This document shows positions 57,029 through 64,000 of a DNA stretch of 64,000 nt, one piece after another. The stretch spans positions 248,001-312,000 of the forward strand of contig JAYKXP010000034.1 in the NCBI GenBank assembly GCA_037176845.1, given 5' to 3'. The stretch's first letter is position 1. Each line of letters starts with the position of its first letter. Position numbers and translations under genes: made by a program. Below the pieces are notes generated by a model. That model did not search any database. It was given only the letters and a program-made list of their open reading frames with translations, and had not been told where the DNA came from. The DNA comes from Paramarasmius palmivorus (lineage: Eukaryota; Basidiomycota; Agaricomycetes; Agaricales; Marasmiaceae).

Positions 57029-57831
57029 TCAACTTTCAGCGGTAGTGCCAGGACTTGGAAGTGCATCGGGCATTGAAACACCTGGTCTACGGTTTCGGTG
57101 TCTCGGAGGTCCTGCAGCACTGCGCTCAGAAAAGTAGAGAAGAACAAAGTCCAGCTACACACCTCGCAGTACCACTTCGTGACGAGACGATGTTGCCGGC
57201 TGACTGTCGTCGTTATTACGCGTTATTGTAGACCTTGCTGTCATGCGTAGGCGCCTTTGAAGCTCAGCGATATATCGTGACCTTTTATTGTCTTCAATGA
57301 TAATCTGGCGGTTTGAAAATGTCGATGAGCAACAGAATGAAGCGGAAGCTCTGATAACGCACCAATATATCCCTCCGGAGTCTGTCGGCATCTCTATACC
57401 AAGCAACAATGCTGGGAATCAGCTCGACTTTGATCATGAGCCAAGCTTTCCAAGTCGAGGAAGGGTCTTGAAGACTTTGAGCACGGATGTCTGAGGCACT
57501 GTCGTTCAGTCTGCGATGTAAACATCAGTTCTGATAGGGCCTCAAATGAAATTACTGCGCACCGAAGCTTTGACTGGGTGATGTCTTCTAACTCGTTTCC
57601 GTGCAAACCAGTATCCCCTCTGGCCTCAGTGTAGGTATCTTCCAAAGATTTTTCGGTGCCATCGAGTGCAGAGATAGTGAGGCAGGGGTAGAGCAACCGA
57701 AGGTAGTAGTAAAGGGCAAAGGCAAGGGCAATGATGACGAGTCGGAGTACGTATCTGCGGTCAGGTGCCTGAGCAGCCGTCTCGGAGATTGCCGTACCAA
57801 CCACCTGGCTTGGTTTGAGCGTGGTGTACAT
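57029..57831 (-). CDS. RYPC-motif membrane protein family, member 10
   Basis: 213 aa in four exons: 57831-57563, 57510-57363, 57304-57163 and 57111-57029. Exons 1-3 have exactly the same lengths (269, 148, 142 nt) as in member 9. One helix (about 28-43), L-R-L-L-Y-P-C (Cys50), I-S-A-L-D-G-T-E-K-S-L-E-D, G-N-E-L-E-D-I-T. Exon 2: S-A-S-D-I-R-A-Q-S-L-Q-D-P-S-S-T-W-K-A-W, V-E-L-I-P-S-I-V-A-W-Y, A-D-R-L-R-R-D-I-L. Exon 3: I-E-D-N-K-R-S-R-Y-I-A-E-L-Q-R-R. Tail G-P-P-R-H-R-N-R-R-P-G. An open frame continues upstream of the ATG, but a TATA-like element at 57915-57924 supports this start. Confidence 0.82.
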
Positions 57832-59493
57832 CAGCGAGCTTGATAACACAAAAAAAGGAAGAAAGAGGAAGGGAGAAAGTGTGTGTGTGTGGCTAAACCA
57901 ACACAGAATGCGTGGATTATATACACTGTTCAGCGTGTATGGTGATGTTTTTTCTTTTTTGACATATAGGGAAATACTGAGGGTTTCCTTTTTTGAGCCT
58001 AGTTGCATCGCGGAATATGGGCAACAGCCAATTCGCAGTAACTGACGCCCATTTCCACTTTTATCCAGGTCCTTTAGCACGCCGAGCAAATCTACTACAC
58101 TGAAAGGCTGTGTTTGACCCAGACATAAACATTTCCAAAGAAGGCAAAAAGTGGAGCTGAGCATCAAGACGACAGTTCGAGGATATTCGATGTAAAATTC
58201 CCGGCATTCCCGGCTAGAAAACACTGTTGGTAAGTAAATTTAAGGAACTTTGAAAATGGTATGCTGATAGCACCACGAGTGAGAACATTCAACAGTAGCA
58301 TGCATCCACGAGCCTGTCTTTTGGCCGATGACGAGCACGGGAAGTAATAAGTTCGTGAATAGAGTTCCGAGTCTTGCCGGGTATCAAACTTCTGCTGTCT
58401 CCCCCGGTGTGTTAAATGTTTCCAACGTCTAAATTTTTGATCGGTTTTCGGCACTTCCTGAGTACAGAAACCCGAAATCGACCTGTTCTCGTTCTGATAG
58501 GATACAACCAGTTGATTTATGTCCATTGTCAGTCGAATTTATTTAACAACAGATAGTCACCTATATGTAATACCTGCAAGAATTAGAATACTTGCTATAC
58601 ATCCCTTCCTCACATGTACCGGCCTCCGAAGGATTCGGCAACAACCTCAATCTGCAAAGACTGCCAAAGCAATCTCTGAGCTGTTAAAGTTGTTCATCGA
58701 GGATGCTACGCACGCCCGGCGACTGCAACTGTTGTAGACATATTTAACAGATCGCGTAAGTACCACGAAACGGAACAGAACGACAAATGACTTGTCCAGA
58801 GCAACAAGCGTCGAGACCGAACATCCGAGTCAGAGGTCTTTTTCGTTCAATCTCATCATCGGCTTGGGCGCAGACGTACCAAAAGGAAAAGCTACACACC
58901 CGATTTTGAATAATAGATTTGAGACCTCAGGCCTCAGGCTTTCCTTGCAAACGAGTGTTCCGCTTTGCCTCATCATAGGAGCCATCATTCGGGGAATGAG
59001 TTGCCCAGGTATCGAGTAATCCGTAGCCAAGACATGTGGATTTTCACAGTTCAGCAAGGATGAAAGGGTGGCACTCGACGGTAAATCCACGATAGATTCA
59101 TGGCTCGATATGCAAGTACCACTCCTGCAAAACCGAAGGTGTACTTTGGACAGTCGTCCATAACCGTACGCCCGAAGTTGTCGTTAATCAGGATTGCTCA
59201 GCGTGTCACGAACACTGAACTCGACAAAGGCTCCGCGGATTCACAAGAGCGACGAGACCGAATCAGATTGCAGAGTACACAGATCTATTGAGGGCAATCG
59301 ACAGTAGCAGATTGGATGAGAAGTACAGGGTAGAGGACGTAGCGAGAGAGTACAGCATTGCGACAGCGATAAAAGCGATGACGTTAACGAGTAGTTTGGT
59401 GAGGAAGGGATTGGGAAGGGATTGGGAAGGGAGAAACGACTGAGACGCGATGAACGTCCGCCGAACGGCCATCCATTGTTTGAAGCACGGATA
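57832..59493. other. Member 10 promoter and relic region
   Basis: Upstream of member 10 lies a T/A-rich promoter with a (GT)n-like run (57880-57892). The right half carries the family relic at 58790-59430. No intact gene. Confidence 0.55.
58790..59430 (-). pseudogene. Decayed paralog of members 9-11 (relic copy B)
   Basis: In minus-strand order: a helix-like segment (V-N-V-I-A-F-I-A-V-A-M-L-Y) near 59400; about 250 bp of unrelated sequence; then Y-D-E-A-K-R-N-T-R-L-Q-G-K, matching the D-E-A-K-R-I-A-C-L-N-G-R region of member 9; an intron-like gap; and L-N-E-K-D-L-stop with CGGATGTTCGGTCT, matching L-N-E-K-A-S-D-I-R. Stops and frame changes show it is dead. Gene order implies a former tandem copy between members 10 and 11. 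Confidence 0.6.
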
Positions 59494-60300
59494 TCAACCT
59501 TCGGTGGTAGTACTAGGACTTGGAAGTGCGTCGGACACCGAAACATCTGGTCGGCGGGTTCGGTGTCTCGGAGGTCCTGCAGCACTGGGTTCAGAGAAGC
59601 AGAATAGAATGATGTCGAGCTACACACCTCGCGGGGCCACTGCTTCGTGACCAGACGATGTCACAGGCTGAACATCGTCGTTAGTACGCGTTGTTGTAGA
59701 CCTTGATGCCATGCGTTGACGCCTTTGAAGCTCAGCGATGTATCCTGATCTTTTATTGTTTTCGATGATGATCTGGCAATATAAAGGCATCGGTGAGGAA
59801 CAGAATGACCGAAGAGCTCTGATAACGCACCAATATATCCCTACGAAGTCTGTCGGCATCTTCGTACCAAGCAACGATGCTGGGAATCAGCTCAACTTTG
59901 ATGATGAGCCAAGCTTTCCAAGTCGAGGAAGGATCTTGAAGACTTTGAGCACGGATCTCTGAGGCACTGTCGTTCGATCTGCGATATAAACATTAGCGCT
60001 AATAGGACCGAAAATAAAAGCAAGTATTGCGCACCGAAGCTTTGACTGGGTGGTATTTTCTAGTTCGTCTCCTTGCAAACAAGCACTCCTTCTGGCTTCA
60101 GTGTAGGCATCTTCCAAAGATTTTTCGGTGTTGTCGAGCGCGGAGATGGTGAGGCAGGGATAGAGCAAGCGAAGGTAGTGGTAAAGAGCAAAGAGAAGGA
60201 CGACCGAGGCGATGACGACGACCACTTTCCAGTCAGGTGCTTCTGTCACCGTCTCGGAGATTGCCGCAACGTTTGGCACGGCTTTTATGCTGCTGTACAT
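59494..60300 (-). CDS. RYPC-motif membrane protein family, member 11
   Basis: 213 aa in four exons: 60300-60035, 59978-59831, 59772-59628 and 59576-59494. Closest to member 10: second and last exons have identical lengths (148 and 83 nt). One helix (about 25-40: K-V-V-V-V-I-A-S-V-V-L-L-F-A-L-Y), L-R-L-L-Y-P-C (Cys49), I-S-A-L-D-N-T-E-K-S-L-E-D. Exon 2: S-A-S-E-I-R-A-Q-S-L-Q-D-P-S-S-T-W-K-A-W, L-I-P-S-I-V-A-W-Y, A-D-R-L-R-R-D-I-L. Exon 3: I-E-N-N-K-R-S-G-Y-I-A-E-L-Q-R-R-Q-R-M-A-S. Tail G-P-P-R-H-R-T-R-R-P-D. Members 9, 10 and 11 form a tandem subcluster on one strand. Confidence 0.82.
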
Positions 60301-61179
60301 CGGAGGGAATGCAAAAGCTAGGGCTAAAGGAAATGGTTGGCTAATGCACGTCGGGATATTATCGAACAAGAAAACGAAAGACGCATTCTTATACACTTGT
60401 CCAGTTGTGTTCAAGTTGGACCCAATGACTTGGACTCCAGAAATTTGATAGCACTGAACGTGGAATACGGGTCTTCTTGATCTTCTTCTTGATGTGTTCC
60501 ATAATAAGTATATTCTCCTATCTATCTATCTAGTATCTATCTATCACATACTTATTACGGTAAGTTTTCCTGGATATCGTAACTTACAGTATTTACCCCC
60601 CTTCTATCCCCCTTTGGAAAAGCCCCTCAGCTCTTGACTGTCTCTCGAGTCTTTTCCAAAAGCTCGGCGTCTCTATAAATCGCAGCTAGCCGTCAACGCG
60701 TCAACTGTGATACTATTCGAGGCCACGCAAATTCACGGTCGCTCTGGGTAAGCAGTCCCAGAGGTGCTTAAATAAGCGCTAGAGCCTGGTTTCCAGTCCC
60801 TAGATCGGACCAACATATTCCTCGGTTACTGGTTGAGAACGTTGAGATCCCACTACACACAGCCTGAAGGGTTGGCGTAAGCGACCACGGATGGCAATAC
60901 CACCGCCCCTCCAAAAAAAAACATATTCCTCGGTACCTCCCTCATTACATAGTCTCCCCTCCCCTCCCTCATTGAACTCGAAAAACGTCGCAACTCGACA
61001 GCTTTCCTTTTGGCTTACTTGGAAGCTGGGGATCACTGGACCTTTTGACATGATGACACATGTGCATGAGGCACTGTCAATTGAGTTTTACAGCAACCCT
61101 AGTTTGGCCTAAGTAATTTGGTAACTCGGACCTCTTTGAGCGTCGACTTTTTCCCCTTTTCTCTCCACAACATCCTCTC
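60301..61179. other. Divergent promoter region of members 11 and 12
   Basis: TATA-like TATAAGAA (minus) at 60386-60395 for member 11. A T/C-rich tract lies before the ATG of member 12. ACATATTCCTCGGT occurs twice (60811 and 60920). No gene. Confidence 0.55.
60518..60545. repeat. (CTAT)n microsatellite
   Basis: Imperfect CTAT repeats interrupted by TAGTAT. Same motif as at 33022 (and, reversed, 41413), all near family members. Confidence 0.8.
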
Positions 61180-61960
61180 ATGTTCGCCTCAAACACCAGT
61201 CAAACACTGTGGTCTGCTGCTGAAGGCTCCATCTTCCAGACTACAAATTACACGTTCTATGGTCTCTGCGCTCTCATCATTCTCACCGTACCCGCTGCCT
61301 TTTGGTCTTATCTGCGATCCCAATATCCATGTCTCACTCTCGCGGAACTGAACAAAAAAGAGAATCATCTTGACGACGTCTTCAACCGTGCACCCAAAGT
61401 CATCATCCGCCCATATGGAATTCAACTCGAAAACAAGAAATTGGAATTGATCGAGTACGTGTAGTGTTTTTGATTCCTTGCTGATAGTTACTGATTAACC
61501 GATATACGTGCAGGTTGAAACTCTGGGCTTCTCAAATCCGCACGAAGGGACTGCAGCTGGAAGCTACATCTCTGGTGATATGGAAAGCGTGCTTTGGCGT
61601 CCACCCAAAGCTGATATTCGATATCATCTCCTGGTACCACGATTCCGAGGCATTAGAGAGAGATATTCTCGTGCGTATTCCTCTGAATCACTTTGACCGT
61701 CCTATCTCATGCTCTCTATATGACAGTCTATCACTGAATCCATCACACGGTACTGTTACGAGTATGAAGCCGAAGTGAAAAACATCGTTGATTCTAAGGA
61801 GTCAATGATGGGCGGTCCGCCTTTTCGTGGTCGCTCTGCCTCTGGTTATGGTGTTTGCGACACACCCGGTACGTCTACCTTCGTTGCAAACGTTGGTCGA
61901 GGCGCTCGAGTGGCAGCTCGTCACCGTGACAGAAGGCCTTCTCCGACAGGATCTGTCTAG
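61180..61960 (+). CDS. RYPC-motif membrane protein family, member 12
   Basis: 221 aa in three exons (61180-61454, 61514-61670, 61727-61960). One helix (about 26-42: Y-G-L-C-A-L-I-I-L-T-V-P-A-A-F-W), L-R-S-Q-Y-P-C (Cys51), L-A-E-L-N-K-K-E-N-H-L-D-D-V-F. Exon 2 is 157 nt, as in member 1: L-W-A-S-Q-I-R-T...I-W-K-A-C-F-G-V-H-P-K-L-I-F-D-I-I-S-W-Y, E-A-L-E-R-D-I-L. Third exon S-I-T-E-S-I-T-R-Y-C-Y-E-Y-E, then a Gly/Ser/Arg-rich tail. A GTACGTC donor near 61869 may mark one more intron, which would change the last 30 residues. Last member before the siderophore transporter gene. Confidence 0.75.
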
Positions 61961-62417
61961 TAAGATCAAGGCCATATTTTCTCTGACCTTCCTGGTCGGT
62001 TGTCACTTTTTGTTTTCCTTTTCTGCTTTTCTTGCTTTCCACATCGACACTTCGATACCCCTGATACAATCACTTATTCGTATCCTTATCGCAATCATCT
62101 GTATAACGCACGCATCGTCACTTTGCTTTCTGTAGACCCATATCGCACCTTGTACTTACATCGGCAACACTTCGTATCATTCACAACATTGTATATCCAG
62201 CACGCATTGCATATCTAGCACGCATTGCATATCTTCATCCGCATAGTATTTACTCACGCATTGTACAATTTACGTTCACAACCTTCAACCCGTGTTCAAA
62301 AGTAATCTTTTGAATTAAGAGAAAAGCTGCCCATCTTTTAACAGTCGAGTATTTTAATCGTCATCGTATGAAACAACCAACCAACCATATCCACCACCGT
62401 TCATAAGCCCAACATGC
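61961..62417. other. Convergent intergenic
   Basis: Short tandem repeat of CATTGTATATC/CAGCACGCATTGCATATCT near 62190-62235. No gene. Confidence 0.6.
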
Positions 62418-64000
62418 TCAGACCTTAACATTGTCACCTGCCTGCTTATCATCAGCCACAGAGGGTTCAGAAGGACCGGTAGGAACAGTCCCAGCAAGCC
62501 CTGCATCATCCACCGCATTCTGCGTATCACCAAGATGCCAATCTGGCATCAAAAGCGACAACAACAACGGAACGACGGCGACGGCGGTAGCAGTGATAAC
62601 CATTGTACGCATGACGTCGCTATAAGCTGTAAAGAAGCCGCGGGTTAGTTTGGAATATAGTGTGTAGAGAAGCTAGGGATGACCCTTACCATTTCCGATA
62701 CCAATCCTCGTCTCGGATCCTTCGGGGTACATATCCCGAATAAAAGCGATATTAGCGTAAATGGAAGCTTGCTCTGTCGCGTTGACGTTGGGGAGGTACT
62801 CTGCGAGTTTTGAAGGCATTTGGTTTGTCCAGATTGCGCCAGCTGAGAGAATGCTGATGTTAGCATCGCAATCTCGACTGAAAAGACGAAATAGACATAC
62901 AAATCGCGTTCCCGACGGCACCTCCAACTTCGGTTATGAGGAGCACCACGGCGGTGACTGTCGCAACGTCAATGTGGGGTACGCTAGCTTGAGCACCGAC
63001 TTGGGATGTTATTGCAGCAAAGCCACCTCCGAGACCTTGTAGGATTTGGGTCCATACGACCTCTGCGTCGGATCCTTGGGCACCACGAGAGTGAATCATG
63101 ATTCCGCAGCCACTAGAGATCATGATGAGTTCGCGAGATGGAATCTAAAAGGAAGGAAGCGCACAGCAGACGGATAGCGAGGCCGACAACGAGACACCAC
63201 TAGTGGAAGAAGGTGAGCGATACGCCCTAGGCACGGAGATTGACATACTTTGTAGCTATGTGTGAAACGCAGGATTACACCACCCAGTATACCGAAGATG
63301 GTGAGAGCGACTGATTGTGTAGAAGTGAAGTACGTAGCATTGGTTACCGACCTGGACGAGTATTCTTGTTAGTGACATCGAGAGTAAGCAAGCTCAAGTG
63401 CATACCAAGGCTTCACCACAAGCACAAAGGAGTACAGGTAGGTGAAAGTCAAGTAGAACGACACCTATAGACTAATGAGCGGAAAAGACTGGATATGGTA
63501 CAAGGGACCTACAAAGTCAAAGAACCCGATTGCAGACGCGATTACCACACTTCTATTCCTGATGAACCGAAGCGGAATCACGGGGAACTTGGCATACTTG
63601 AATTCCCATAGGCAAACGAACGGAATCAGGACAAATCCAACAACAATCATGGCGATCATGGAGGCTACAAAAGGGATACAATGAGTAAAAGGAAAGGATA
63701 TCGGGATTGGTGGACGTACGGTTGTTCCATCCGTTTGAAGCACTCCTCGCCAATGTCATGGGGAGCAAGATGAGTGCGACAGAGGCCCCAATGAGCATCA
63801 GTCCAAATACGTCCATCTTCTCCACGATGTCCCAGGCACGGTAGGAGATTGGAGCATTGTTTTCAACCTTGGGAACCAAACCCAGCTTCTTTGCTTTCCG
63901 CTCCGCCCACAACAAGGTGATGATCAGTGGAGACAATGATGCGGGTATCAAGATCGCAAACATGCCGTCTATATTAAGACTCTTAGCAACGCTTCTGGAA
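62418..64000 (-). CDS. Siderophore-iron transporter type MFS protein, C-terminal part
   Basis: Runs off the right edge; the stop is at 62418. At least eight short introns separate exons that encode membrane helices. Recognisable parts in order: L-S-P-L-I-I-T-L-L-W-A-E-R-K-A-K-K; W-D-I-V-E-K-M-D-V-F-G-L-M-L-I-G-A-S; W-E-F-K-Y-A-K-F-P-V-I-P-L-R-F-I-R-N-R-S-V; V-T-N-A-T-Y-F-T-S-T-Q-S-V; and Q-I-L-Q-G-L-G-G-G-F-A-A-I-T-S-Q-V-G-A-Q-A-S-V-P-H-I-D-V-A. This last motif, with I-P-L-R-F-x-(R/K)-x-R-S, is typical of the 14-TM Sit/Arn siderophore transporters. The tail is Asp/Pro-rich and cytosolic. Which siderophore it carries cannot be told. Confidence 0.88.

Noticed and set aside
57832..58224. N-terminal extension of family member 10
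   Set aside because: Open by chance. It contains the TATA-like element, and paralogs 9 and 11 all start at the M-Y-(T/S) codon.
1..64000. CRISPR arrays or bacterial operon features
   Set aside because: None seen. The sequence is eukaryotic with spliceosomal introns.

Overview
The window is nuclear DNA from a filamentous basidiomycete, most likely an Agaricomycete. Genes are broken by many short (about 50-66 nt) GT-AG introns. There are two class I hydrophobins, fungal-type squalene synthase, NAD+ formate dehydrogenase, a fungal P450, MFS permeases, F-box proteins and two intron-containing nuclear tRNA genes. All assignments come from reading the sequence; no database search was run.

Layout. 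0-20 kb is a normal gene-dense arm. It holds a truncated MFS permease, a P450 (1.3-3.2 kb), tRNA-Gly, squalene synthase (5.8-7.5 kb), formate dehydrogenase (8.0-9.5 kb) and a single-pass membrane glycoprotein (10.9-12.4 kb). These are followed by a tandem hydrophobin pair (12.7-14.8 kb), a small hypothetical gene, a small secreted protein, an Asn/Thr-rich repetitive secreted protein with an apparent frameshift, and an F-box gene (18.5-20 kb). 27.9-29.4 kb holds a membrane protein resembling the DUF7729 pattern, followed by a second tRNA-Gly.

22-62 kb is an accessory block dominated by one gene family that I do not recognise: twelve intact-looking members on both strands (starting at 23108-, 33121+, 40501-, 41941+, 45022+, 47093-, 49551+, 53892-, 55871-, 57831-, 60300- and 61180+). 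There are at least four decayed relics (30.6, 31.4, 56.5-57.0 and 58.8-59.4 kb). Members are 166-221 aa. Each has a short N-terminus, one membrane helix, an invariant juxtamembrane R/Q/L-[FY]-P-C motif, an L-N-x-K-E-like segment, and a second exon of 139-157 nt encoding (A/G)S-x-I-R...W...G-x-H-P-x-L-V-x-D-I-V-A-W-Y-x-E-A-D-x-L-E-R. Each ends in a variable tail. Intron 1 is always phase 2 and intron 2 always phase 0. I read this as an actively duplicating, lineage-specific membrane-protein cluster; its function is unknown.

The block also carries duplication scars: a roughly 2-kb segmental duplication (41.2-43.0 / 48.6-50.8 kb), a direct duplication of about 0.65 kb containing family relics, a 46-bp near-perfect inverted repeat, a 69-bp tandem duplication, a foldback element, and a 5'-truncated LINE with a poly(A) tail and 12-bp target-site duplication. 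A second F-box gene, paralogous to the first, lies at 51.5-53 kb. The right edge enters a siderophore-iron-transporter-type MFS gene.
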